A stretch of 64,000 nt of DNA. Source: T3Sed10-241 sp036751905. Lineage in GTDB: Bacteria > Bacteroidota > Bacteroidia > Flavobacteriales_D > Cryomorphaceae. The stretch covers positions 8,383-72,382 of the forward strand of contig DAIOTP010000002.1 in assembly GCA_036751905.1 (NCBI GenBank), written 5' to 3'. Shown piece by piece: positions 1 to 6,847 of the stretch; position 1 is the stretch's first letter; each line of letters opens with the position of its first letter. The position numbers and the translations under genes are program-made. The notes under the pieces were generated by a model. That model was given only the letters and a program-made list of their open reading frames with translations, made no database searches and had not been told where the DNA came from.

Positions 1-183
1 CAATCCGAATAGGAAGCCCAGCAGGGCGTAGGCGCTGATGCGGCCGAAGTGGTACAATCCATAGCCGAGTACACGGTCGCTCAAGGCGCGGCTGCCCACT
101 GGTACGGCCATGGCAATGGGCCCGCACATGCCCAGGCAGTGCAGGCTGCCGGCCAATCCCAATATGAGAGCGGCCATGTACAT
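1..183 (-). CDS. TauE/SafE-family membrane protein, truncated by the window edge
   Basis: Only the first 61 codons are present; the gene continues beyond base 1. The N-terminus has a hydrophobic helix with the motif GLAGSLHCLGMCGPIAMA, typical of the TauE/SafE (DsbD_2-like) proteins that follow cbb3 oxidase genes. Its ATG shares one base with the stop codon of ccoH (TGATG), so it is translationally coupled and is the last visible gene of the operon. In such loci the protein is usually taken to help copper or metal supply for oxidase assembly; that role is inferred from family and context. Confidence 0.8.
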   Translation of the reverse strand, partial: MYMAALILGLAGSLHCLGMCGPIAMAVPVGSRALSDRVLGYGLYHFGRISAYALLGFLFGL

Positions 184-620
184 CAGAGTATTATGTCCTG
201 TTGTACATAATAATCGGTGCCGTTGAGGGCAAAGCGCAGCTGCACCTTGTAGCGCCCTTGCTGGCCTTTGGGCACAAGCCGCATGCTTCGCTGCTCATCC
301 AATTGAAGCTTGTGCTCTTCATCGAATGCTGCACGGTCGGGCTTGTAAAGGCTGAGGGTGCCCTGGGGCACATCATTTGCCGCAAGGCCATCGAAGTGCA
401 CCTGCAAAGTGCTGCCCTGCTTATCGATGCGCACCTTGAAGGGAGCGCCGGCCATGTTGTCGAAGGCATCCTTGCGGCCCTGGTAGTTGAGCTCGTTCTC
501 GTAATAATTTTCGGTAACGAGTTCGTGGTCGTACTGCATACTCATCACAAGGATGCTGACCATGCCCACAGCAAAGAGGGTGTAGACGATGGCAATTTTA
601 TGTCCGAAGTTGATTTTCAT
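183..620 (-). CDS. ccoH: CcoH/FixH-like cbb3 oxidase assembly protein
   Basis: A 145-residue protein with one N-terminal membrane helix (about residues 7-28) followed by a soluble extracytoplasmic domain ending YYVQQDIIL, as in the FixH family. The frame is open up to base 686, but I chose the ATG at 618-620 because it starts directly before the helix and 14 bases after the ccoG stop; the longer form would overlap ccoG. FixH is needed for maturation or stability of cbb3 oxidase. Sequence conservation in this family is low, so position in the operon carries much of the call. Confidence 0.82.
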   Translation of the reverse strand: MKINFGHKIAIVYTLFAVGMVSILVMSMQYDHELVTENYYENELNYQGRKDAFDNMAGAPFKVRIDKQGSTLQVHFDGLAANDVPQGTLSLYKPDRAAFDEEHKLQLDEQRSMRLVPKGQQGRYKVQLRFALNGTDYYVQQDIIL

Positions 621-633
621 GGCAAGTGGTGTT

Positions 634-2049
634 TTAAAGTGGTCCGGTGATTCGAATTTTCTTTTTGGTGAGCATGCGGCCTTCATTGTTGAAAATGCCT
701 AAGGTAACCTGGGTTTTGCCAAGGTCGAATGCCTCAGCAGGTGCAGAAAGGAAGAAGGCACCTTCGGCAATTTTTTGTGCAGCCAACTCAGGCTGGCTGC
801 CCACCATGCGTATTTCGAAATGCTCTTCAAGGGGGCGAATTTCGAGCTGCATGTCCTGCCCGCCTTTGTTGATGATTTTGTAGTTGTACAAGTTGCTCAC
901 ACGGCCCTCGGCTTCCATTTGGTAAGTGACACCGGGAGTGCGGAGTATATTGGCTTCAATTTCACCGCGCAGCAGCAGCAAGGCGGTGACCACCCCCAAC
1001 AATGCAAGAAGCACCACGCTGTATGCCTTGGCGCGGAAGCTTAAGCGGAAAGGCTGCCGGGTTTCAATTTGCTCCTCACTGGTATAGCGTATGAGGCCTT
1101 TCGGCAAATTGACCGCTTCCATCATACTGTCGCAAGCATCGATGCAGGCGGTACAGTTGATGCACTCCAGCTGGGTGCCGTTGCGGATGTCAATGCCCGT
1201 AGGGCATACGTGTACGCAATGTCCGCATTCGATGCAATCGCCTTTTTTGGCTTCAGCCCTGTCTTCACCTTTGCGAAATTTGCCTTTGGGCTCGCCCCGC
1301 ACGCGGTCATAGGCCACCACCACCGACTGCCTGTCGAGCAGCACACCTTGCAGGCGGCCGTAAGGGCATACATTGGTGCAAACCTGCTCCCTGAAGAAAG
1401 CGAATACGCCGTAAAATACAGCGGAGAAAATGGTAATGGCTGCCAATCCGGCCAGGTGCTGTGATGGGGGCGCCGTAATGATGTCAATCAGCGCTTCGGT
1501 GCCGATGATGTAGGCGAGAAAGGTATTGGCAATCAAGAAGGAGATGGAAAAGAAAATGAAGTGTTTGGCTGCCTTCAAACCGAATTTTTTCGGGCTCATC
1601 GGTGCTTTGTTGAGCTTCATTTGCTGCTTCCAGTCGCCCTCGATCCAGTACTCGATTTTTCGAAATACCCCTTCCATAAATATGGTTTGGGGACACACCC
1701 ATCCGCAGAATATGCGGCCGTACACCACCGTGAAGAGAATGATGCCTACAACGAAGCTCAAAGCGATGAGTACGAAGATGTAAAAGTCTTGGGGCCAGAA
1801 TATTTTGCCGAAGAGCACAAATTTCCGCTCAATGACATTGATCATCAGGAGTGGCTCCCCGTTGATGCGGATAAATGGCCCCGAAAATAGAAATGCGAGC
1901 AGGATGTAATTGACCCGTGTGCGCCATGTGGTGTAGCGGCCCGAAACTTTTTTCGGATATATCCAGCGGCGCTTCCCGTGTTCGTCGAGCGTGCTTAATT
2001 GGTCTCTGAAGCTTTTTTCTTCAAGTTGTTTTTCTACGGCTTCGCTCAT
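634..2049 (-). CDS. ccoG: CcoG: polyferredoxin-like cbb3 oxidase accessory protein
   Basis: A 471-residue membrane iron-sulfur protein. Several helices occupy residues about 45-230 and include the family motif GRIFCGWVCPQT. Two 4Fe-4S motifs follow: C272, C275, C278, C282 and C296, C299, C302, C306. One more helix lies near 345-365, and the C-terminal domain is the Ig-like one seen in RdxA/FixG. CcoG proteins are thought to act in copper reduction or cofactor delivery for cbb3 oxidase. It overlaps the ccoP stop by 4 bases (ATGA), so the two are coupled. Confidence 0.93.
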   Translation of the reverse strand: MSEAVEKQLEEKSFRDQLSTLDEHGKRRWIYPKKVSGRYTTWRTRVNYILLAFLFSGPFIRINGEPLLMINVIERKFVLFGKIFWPQDFYIFVLIALSFVVGIILFTVVYGRIFCGWVCPQTIFMEGVFRKIEYWIEGDWKQQMKLNKAPMSPKKFGLKAAKHFIFFSISFLIANTFLAYIIGTEALIDIITAPPSQHLAGLAAITIFSAVFYGVFAFFREQVCTNVCPYGRLQGVLLDRQSVVVAYDRVRGEPKGKFRKGEDRAEAKKGDCIECGHCVHVCPTGIDIRNGTQLECINCTACIDACDSMMEAVNLPKGLIRYTSEEQIETRQPFRLSFRAKAYSVVLLALLGVVTALLLLRGEIEANILRTPGVTYQMEAEGRVSNLYNYKIINKGGQDMQLEIRPLEEHFEIRMVGSQPELAAQKIAEGAFFLSAPAEAFDLGKTQVTLGIFNNEGRMLTKKKIRITGPL

Positions 2050-3233
2050 TGCACTATTGCAGTGGCGGCTGAAGTTTCGGCATTTTGTGTGTCGTCGGCT
2101 TCTCCGCCTTGTTCTTCATTCACGGGCTGTTCGTCATCACCGGCAGGAGCCACCCATTTTTCACCTTGCGGATCCTTTGGATTGGCAGGTGTGGTGCCCT
2201 CCAGGGTTTGGATGTAACTGGCTACCTGGGCCATTTCTTTGGGGCGCAACTGCGCTTGCCATGCAATCATCCCTTTGGCAGGGACACCGTATTTCACTAC
2301 GGCAAAGATTTCTTTGATTCCGCCACCGTGTATCCAATATTCGTCTGTGAGGTTGGGGCCCACACCACCTCCACCATCGGCGGCATGGCATGCCTGACAG
2401 TGCTCCATATAAATGGCACGTCCGGTAGTGAGGTCAGCAGCATCGGCGAGGAATTGCACGTTGGTTTCATCGACCATTTCACCCCGTTTTGCCACCCAGA
2501 GTGCTTTTTCTTCCTCGGCTTCGAGCAGTTCGGCTATGTAGCGCTCGTGCTGATTTTGGCTGTATGGCAGCACGTGGTACCAAATCATGTACACAAAAGC
2601 GAAAATGATGGTTACGTAAAACATGTACACCCACCACGGTGGCAAGTTATTGTCGAGCTCGCGGATGCCATCATATTCATGGTCCATCATTATTTCGTGC
2701 TCGCGCTCTACAGGAACTGCATCAGTGAGGGCGGCCATGATTTTGCTTTCTTCCTTCACTTCAGCTACTTCCGCTTCGAGGGCAGTTTGGGCTATGGGAG
2801 GCATAAGCATGGCTATGGTGCGGCGTATCACTGTGATCACCCAAATAAAGGCAAACAAGAGCAGGGCATTCAAGGCCAGGAGCATCACGGTGTTGGAGTC
2901 GCGAAGCCATTCAGGGTAGGTGGGCACCTCAGCACTTTGCGCCATAAGCGGTGAAGCCATGCCAGCCACCACAATGATGGGTATTGCTTTCACACTTTGT
3001 TCATTGGCCAGCTTGCGGAGCTTGGCGAAGTATCCTGAATTGGAAGTGAGGCTGCGCAGAATTCCGACAGCCGCTACAATGGCTATAATTTGTGCTATGG
3101 CCAAGAGCGCCAATGCGAAATTGGGTCCTTGAAACAGGTCAATGCCGGCAGTGCTGCCACCGGTATTTTGTGCAAGGAGAGGGGCTGAGGCAAAGCTCAA
3201 TACCAAAGCGGATAGGATTTTAGCGTTTCTCAT
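2046..3233 (-). CDS. ccoP: CcoP: cytochrome c subunit of cbb3 oxidase (one heme motif)
   Basis: A 395-residue protein: N-terminal signal-like helix, a second helix near 35-60, a helix at about 100-120, then the CcoP N-terminal segment (PPWWVYMFYVTIIFAFVYMIWYH). The C-terminal cytochrome c domain has CQACH (C279, C282, H283) and a candidate axial Met in AKGMIAW. Only one CxxCH is present, whereas proteobacterial CcoP carries two. The C-terminus is acidic and low complexity. CcoP passes electrons from soluble donors to CcoO. It overlaps ccoQ by 14 bases. Confidence 0.93.
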   Translation of the reverse strand: MRNAKILSALVLSFASAPLLAQNTGGSTAGIDLFQGPNFALALLAIAQIIAIVAAVGILRSLTSNSGYFAKLRKLANEQSVKAIPIIVVAGMASPLMAQSAEVPTYPEWLRDSNTVMLLALNALLLFAFIWVITVIRRTIAMLMPPIAQTALEAEVAEVKEESKIMAALTDAVPVEREHEIMMDHEYDGIRELDNNLPPWWVYMFYVTIIFAFVYMIWYHVLPYSQNQHERYIAELLEAEEEKALWVAKRGEMVDETNVQFLADAADLTTGRAIYMEHCQACHAADGGGGVGPNLTDEYWIHGGGIKEIFAVVKYGVPAKGMIAWQAQLRPKEMAQVASYIQTLEGTTPANPKDPQGEKWVAPAGDDEQPVNEEQGGEADDTQNAETSAATAIVQ

Positions 3234-3447
3234 GGCTTTCTGGCGTTGATAAGGTAGGAGTAGTAGGAAAAGGGCAGTCGTCGTTTTCGAGGGGCAGTTG
3301 GCCCATGGCTTCTACATGGCTTTTGCTCATCTTCCATACGAAGAGCAGCAGGCCGGTGAAGAAGCCGAAAAAGATAAGGAAGGCAATCAGCGGGAAGATT
3401 TCTATCCCGATGATTGTTTCCATATTGTGTTTGATGAATTTCAGCAT
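3220..3447 (-). CDS. ccoQ: CcoQ-like small cbb3 oxidase subunit
   Basis: A 75-residue protein with one membrane helix (about residues 15-38) followed by a short polar tail, matching the size, topology and operon position (between ccoNO and ccoP) of CcoQ/FixQ, which stabilises the oxidase. A second in-frame Met at residue 9 (METIIGIEIFPLIAF) could be the true start. Sequence identity in this family is very low, so context is the main support. Confidence 0.78.
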   Translation of the reverse strand: MLKFIKHNMETIIGIEIFPLIAFLIFFGFFTGLLLFVWKMSKSHVEAMGQLPLENDDCPFPTTPTLSTPESHEKR

Positions 3448-3453
3448 GGCTAC

Positions 3454-5583
3454 TTAGTTTTCAGCGCTGGCGTTTTGCATCTTGATGTCGGTACCAAGGC
3501 GCTGCAGGTACGCAATGATGGCAATCATTTCGGTATTGGGTTCGGCTGTGATTCCGTCTTTGGCAAGGCTTTCGACAATCTGTTGTTGCTGGGTTACCAC
3601 ATCGGCATTGGCAAGGAATTCATAGCCTTCTTCATAAGGTACGCCCAGGGTACGCATGGCATTGATTTTGGCCACAGTGGTGGAAGTGTCTATGGCCGTT
3701 TTAGCGAACCATTTGTACACTGGCATGATAGATCCGGGGGCCATACGTTCAGGCTCAATAAAGTGGTTGTAGTGCCAGCTGTCAGGGTATTTGCCACCCA
3801 CGCGGTGCAGGTCGGGCCCGGTGCGCTTAGATCCCCACAGGAAGGGGTGGTCGTACACAAATTCGCCCGACTTGGAGTACTCTCCATAGCGTTCGGTTTC
3901 GTGTCTGAACGGCCGCACCATCTGGCTGTGGCAGTTGTAGCATCCTTCGCTGATGTACACATCGCGTCCATGCAGCTCGAGTGGAGTGTAGGGTTTTACG
4001 CTGGCTATGGTGGGTACGTTGGATTTTACCAGGAAGGTGGGTACCATCTCCACGATACCGCCAATGAGGATGACCACGAGTGAGAGTACCAAAAGTACCA
4101 TAGGCTTGCGCTCTACCGGGCGGTGCCAGTGCTCTTTGTGGTTGCTGTGGTAAGCGCCTTCAAGTGCAGGTGCTTCAGCCGCTTCGTCCTTGATGAAGGT
4201 GCCGGCTTTCACCGTTTTCACAATGTTGTACACCATGACGAACACCCCAATGAGGTAAAGCGTGCCGCCGATGGCGCGCAGGCCGTACATGGGCAGGATT
4301 TGGGTTACCGTTTCCAGGAAGTTGGGATACACCAGGAAGCCGTCGGGGCTGAATTGTCGCCACATGGCCCACTGGGTGATGGCGGCCCAGTACAGCGGAA
4401 TGGCGTAAAAAGCTATACCCAGGGTGCCGAGCCAGAAGTGTACATTGGCCAACTTAAGGCTGTACAGTTTGGTACTGAAAAGTTTGGGCATCAGGAAGTA
4501 AAGCATTCCAAAAGTGAGGAAACCATTCCACCCGAGGGCGCCAATGTGCACGTGGGCTATGGTCCAGTCGGTATAGTGGCTTATGGCGTTGAGGCTTTTG
4601 ATGGAGAGCATGGGCCCCTCGAAGGTGCTCATACCGTAAGCCGTAACGGCCACCACCATGAATTTCAACGTGGGGCTCTCGCGCACCTTGTCCCACGCTC
4701 CGCGCAGGGTGAGGAGTCCATTGAGCATACCACCCCAGCTTGGAGCAATGAGCATGATGGAGAATACTGTACCCAGGCTTTGTGCCCAATCGGGCAGGGA
4801 GGTGTAGAGCAAGTGGTGCGGGCCGGCCCATATGTACAGGAATATCAAGGCCCAGAAGTGGATGATCGAAAGGCGGTAGGAATACACCGGCCTGTTGGCC
4901 GCTTTGGGAATGAAGTAGTACATCAACCCGAGGTACGGCGTAGTGAGGAAGAAGGCCACCGCATTGTGTCCATACCACCATTGCACCAATGCATCTTGTA
5001 CGCCAGCGTACCAGCTGTACGATTTCATAAAGCCTATGGGTAGGGCGAATGAGTTGACAATGTGCAGTACAGCCACTGTCACGAAAGTGGCAATGTAAAA
5101 CCAGATGGCCACGTACAGGTGGCGCTCACGCCGCTTGATGATGGTCATCATCATGTTGAGGCCAAATACCACCCAAATGATAGCGATGGCAATGTCGATA
5201 GGCCATTCGAGCTCGGCGTACTCCTTACTTTGCGTAAAACCGAGGGGGAGGGTAATGGCTGCTGATACAATGATGAGCTGCCAGCCCCAGAAATTAATCC
5301 GTGACAGGGTGTCACTCCACATCCGGGTTTTCAACAAGCGTTGAAGCGAATAGTAAACGCCCATGAAGATACCATTGCCCACAAAGGCAAAAATCACCGC
5401 ATTGGTGTGCAGGGGTCTGATACGCCCGAAGCTGGTATAGGGTATGCCTAAGTTGAGCGAGGGAAAAATAAATTGGAAAGCAGCAAGCAGCCCTACGAGC
5501 ATACCAACCACACCCCATAGTGTGGTGGCATAGGCAAAGTACTTTACGATCTGGTTGTCGTAATAAAACTTCTCAATCTTCAT
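3454..5583 (-). CDS. ccoNO: CcoNO: fused catalytic and monoheme subunits of cbb3 cytochrome oxidase
   Basis: A 709-residue fusion. Residues 1-460 are CcoN: a heme-copper oxidase with ligand histidines H59, H206, H256-H257 and H344/H346 in the expected motifs (PLHTNAV, WWYGHNAV, AGPHHLLYTSLPDW, AHVHIGALGWNGF). After a linker and a helix at about 495-515, residues 530-709 are CcoO with heme motif CYNCH (C548, C551, H552) and the family sequence HSQMVRPFRHETERYG. The CcoN-CcoO fusion is typical of Bacteroidota. It reduces O2 to water at low oxygen with proton pumping, in the inner membrane. Confidence 0.97.
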   Translation of the reverse strand: MKIEKFYYDNQIVKYFAYATTLWGVVGMLVGLLAAFQFIFPSLNLGIPYTSFGRIRPLHTNAVIFAFVGNGIFMGVYYSLQRLLKTRMWSDTLSRINFWGWQLIIVSAAITLPLGFTQSKEYAELEWPIDIAIAIIWVVFGLNMMMTIIKRRERHLYVAIWFYIATFVTVAVLHIVNSFALPIGFMKSYSWYAGVQDALVQWWYGHNAVAFFLTTPYLGLMYYFIPKAANRPVYSYRLSIIHFWALIFLYIWAGPHHLLYTSLPDWAQSLGTVFSIMLIAPSWGGMLNGLLTLRGAWDKVRESPTLKFMVVAVTAYGMSTFEGPMLSIKSLNAISHYTDWTIAHVHIGALGWNGFLTFGMLYFLMPKLFSTKLYSLKLANVHFWLGTLGIAFYAIPLYWAAITQWAMWRQFSPDGFLVYPNFLETVTQILPMYGLRAIGGTLYLIGVFVMVYNIVKTVKAGTFIKDEAAEAPALEGAYHSNHKEHWHRPVERKPMVLLVLSLVVILIGGIVEMVPTFLVKSNVPTIASVKPYTPLELHGRDVYISEGCYNCHSQMVRPFRHETERYGEYSKSGEFVYDHPFLWGSKRTGPDLHRVGGKYPDSWHYNHFIEPERMAPGSIMPVYKWFAKTAIDTSTTVAKINAMRTLGVPYEEGYEFLANADVVTQQQQIVESLAKDGITAEPNTEMIAIIAYLQRLGTDIKMQNASAEN

Positions 5584-5773
5584 GTTTACGTTGTTTGGCG
5601 GTAGTGGAATCAGGAGTTACATTGTCACATTCCGGGTCGGTGCCAAATAGCATCCGTACGGAGGGGGTAAAGTCGTCTTCATATTGCCTGGAGCGCACAG
5701 CCCAGATGAAAGCGCCCAAAAATCCCAAAGCAACCAGAAGGCTGATGGCGATGAGGAGAAAAAGTGCTTCCAT
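5573..5773 (-). CDS. ccoS: CcoS: small cbb3 oxidase maturation protein
   Basis: A 66-residue protein with an N-terminal membrane helix (residues 3-25) followed by the conserved segment GAFIWAVRSRQYEDD. CcoS is needed to put cofactors into CcoN. It overlaps the start of ccoNO by 11 bases, so it is the first gene of the structural block. Usually it directly follows ccoI; here about 1 kb of repeats and a foreign-looking gene separate the two. A promoter-like -7 box and an FNR-like box lie just upstream. Confidence 0.92.
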   Translation of the reverse strand: MEALFLLIAISLLVALGFLGAFIWAVRSRQYEDDFTPSVRMLFGTDPECDNVTPDSTTAKQRKHED

Positions 5774-5808
5774 GGAGTAAGTTCGGTCTTAATGTTAATT
5801 ATCGTTGG

Positions 5809-5816
5809 CAAAGGTG
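5809..5816 (-). promoter_or_regulatory. Candidate -7 box for the ccoS-ccoNOQPGH transcript
   Basis: On the minus strand the sequence CACCTTTG sits about 36 bases before the ccoS ATG. It matches the Bacteroidota -7 element TAnnTTTG except that the first T is C. No clear -33 TTTG is seen at the usual distance, which would fit an activator-dependent promoter. Moderate-to-low confidence alone, raised by the FNR-like box upstream. Confidence 0.4.
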
Positions 5817-5860
5817 CAGCTATGGGCATGTGCTTCACATGATGCGCGTCAGGATGAAAT

Positions 5861-5874
5861 ATGATTTTTATCAG
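5861..5874. promoter_or_regulatory. FNR-like operator upstream of ccoS
   Basis: ATGAT-TTTT-ATCAG matches 8 of 10 positions of the Crp/FNR-family consensus TTGAT-N4-ATCAA. Its centre lies about 60-65 bases upstream of the start site implied by the -7 box at 5809-5816, a usual activator distance. Oxygen-responsive control of cbb3 genes by FNR-type regulators is well known in other bacteria; binding here is inferred. Confidence 0.45.
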
Positions 5875-5891
5875 GTTTTGGAAATGACGAA

Positions 5892-5914
5892 TGACGAATG
5901 TGGAATGACGAATG
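5892..5914 (+). repeat. Left inverted-repeat copy flanking the four-helix-bundle gene
   Basis: TGACGAATGTGGAATGACGAATG, 23 bases, is the exact reverse complement of bases 6451-6473 on the other side of the four-helix-bundle gene. A partial unit (AAATGACGAA) precedes it from 5882. It is made of the same short units as the tandem array to the right of the gene, in the opposite orientation. Confidence 0.85.
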
Positions 5915-6038
5915 GGCTGTTGATGGCAGCTTTGAGTGTAATGGAGATACCTTATTCCTCTGAGGCATGAATACATCAATCTACCTTACGAAGAAGCGCA
6001 CTGAATATGAATTACGTCTGTTTCGGGATATGTGGTTT

Positions 6039-6048
6039 ATTTGCTAGC
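6039..6048 (+). repeat. Left copy of 10-base direct repeat ATTTGCTAGC
   Basis: ATTTGCTAGC occurs here, 11 bases before the four-helix-bundle start codon, and again at 6425-6434, 5 bases after its stop codon. It may mark the ends of the coding cassette, or may be chance; ten bases twice in about 400 is suggestive but not strong. Confidence 0.5.
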
Positions 6049-6059
6049 TTTATGTGCTG

Positions 6060-6419
6060 ATGAGCGAGCAACTTAAATACCGCACGAAAAGGATAGGGCT
6101 GGAAACAATCCGGCTCATTGACAAACTTCCAAATAAGCCTTCAGCTTGGGCTATAGCCAAGCAGATCGTTCGCTCCTGCACCTCGGTGGGGGCTAATTAC
6201 CGCGCAGCTTGCAGGGCCAAATCACCCGCCGATTTCATCTATAAAATGAAAATCGTAGAAGAGGAAGCCGATGAAACCTTGTTTTGGTTGGAGATCATCG
6301 AAGAAAGCGAACTCCTGCCAGCTTCAGAGCTGTATGCGCTCAAGAAGGAAGTGAACGAAATCCTCGCCATCACCGTTGCATCTATCAAGACCACCCGCAA
6401 AAGAATCGCAAAGAATTGA
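6060..6419 (+). CDS. Four-helix-bundle protein (S23 / TIGR02436-like family)
   Basis: A 119-residue, almost all-helical protein. The features seen in this family are present: LETIRLIDKLP near the N-terminus, then SAWAIAKQIVRSCTSVGANYRAACRAKS (about 30-57), a third helix KMKIVEEEADETLFWLEI and a fourth rich in Lys/Arg at the C-terminus. Members include proteins of 23S rRNA intervening sequences and the Avd protein of diversity-generating retroelements; most free-standing members have no known role. I start at the ATG at 6060; a GTG six bases upstream is in frame. It lies opposite to the cbb3 operon and is flanked by inverted repeats and by 10-base direct copies of ATTTGCTAGC. Confidence 0.88.
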   Translation: MSEQLKYRTKRIGLETIRLIDKLPNKPSAWAIAKQIVRSCTSVGANYRAACRAKSPADFIYKMKIVEEEADETLFWLEIIEESELLPASELYALKKEVNEILAITVASIKTTRKRIAKN

Positions 6420-6424
6420 TATTC

Positions 6425-6434
6425 ATTTGCTAGC
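6425..6434 (+). repeat. Right copy of 10-base direct repeat ATTTGCTAGC
   Basis: Second copy of the direct repeat bracketing the four-helix-bundle gene. It lies between the stop codon and the first unit of the tandem array at 6451. Confidence 0.5.
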
Positions 6435-6450
6435 GACCCCCGCTTCTCTT

Positions 6451-6847
6451 CATTCGTCATTCCACATTCGTCACTCCATATTCGTCACTCCACATTCCAC
6501 ATTCGTCATTCCACATTCGTCACTCCATATTCGTCACTCCACATTCACCTTCCACATTCGTCANNNNNNNNNNNNNNNNNNNNNNNNNNNNNNNNNNNNN
6601 NNNNNNNNNNNNNNNNNNNNNNNNNNNNNNNNNNNNNNNNNNNNNNNNNNNNNNNNNNNNNNNTTCCACATTCGTCACTCCATATTCGTCACTCCACATT
6701 CACCTTCCACATTCGTCATTCCACATTCCACATTCGTCATTCCACATTCGTCACTCCATATTCGTCACTCCACATTCACCTTCCACATTCGTCATTCCAC
6801 ATTCGTCATTCCACATTCGTCACTCGTCATTCCACATTCGTCATTCC
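6451..6847 (+). repeat. Tandem array of CATTCGTCAYTCCA-type units, with an assembly gap
   Basis: Units of 7-14 bases follow each other: CATTCGTCATTCCA, CATTCGTCACTCCA, TATTCGTCACTCCA, CATTCACCTTCCA and CATTCCA. They form a higher-order 50-base block present three times (6514-6563, 6669-6718, 6745-6794), with a shorter variant at 6465. There are no unique spacers. The array stops at about 6847, inside the end of ccoI. A 100-N gap breaks it, so the true copy number is unknown. Confidence 0.92.
6564..6663. other. Assembly gap of 100 N inside the repeat array
   Basis: Exactly 100 N, the usual placeholder for a gap of unknown size. Both sides are the same tandem repeat, so the gap probably reflects collapse of repeat units and its true length cannot be read. 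Confidence 0.97.

Noticed and set aside
3298..4083. 261-codon plus-strand open frame opposite ccoNO and ccoQ
   Set aside because: It is antisense to well-supported oxidase genes and shows no motif; a shadow frame, as are the long plus-strand frames at 4123-5043 and 7547-8578.
6060..6419. Avd protein of a diversity-generating retroelement
   Set aside because: The fold family matches, but there is no reverse transcriptase, template repeat or variable repeat in the window.
6060..6419. 23S rRNA intervening-sequence protein
   Set aside because: No rRNA sequence flanks it; it lies between two oxidase genes.
6451..6847. CRISPR array
   Set aside because: Units of 7-14 bases follow each other without unique spacers and there are no cas genes; it is a degenerate tandem repeat.
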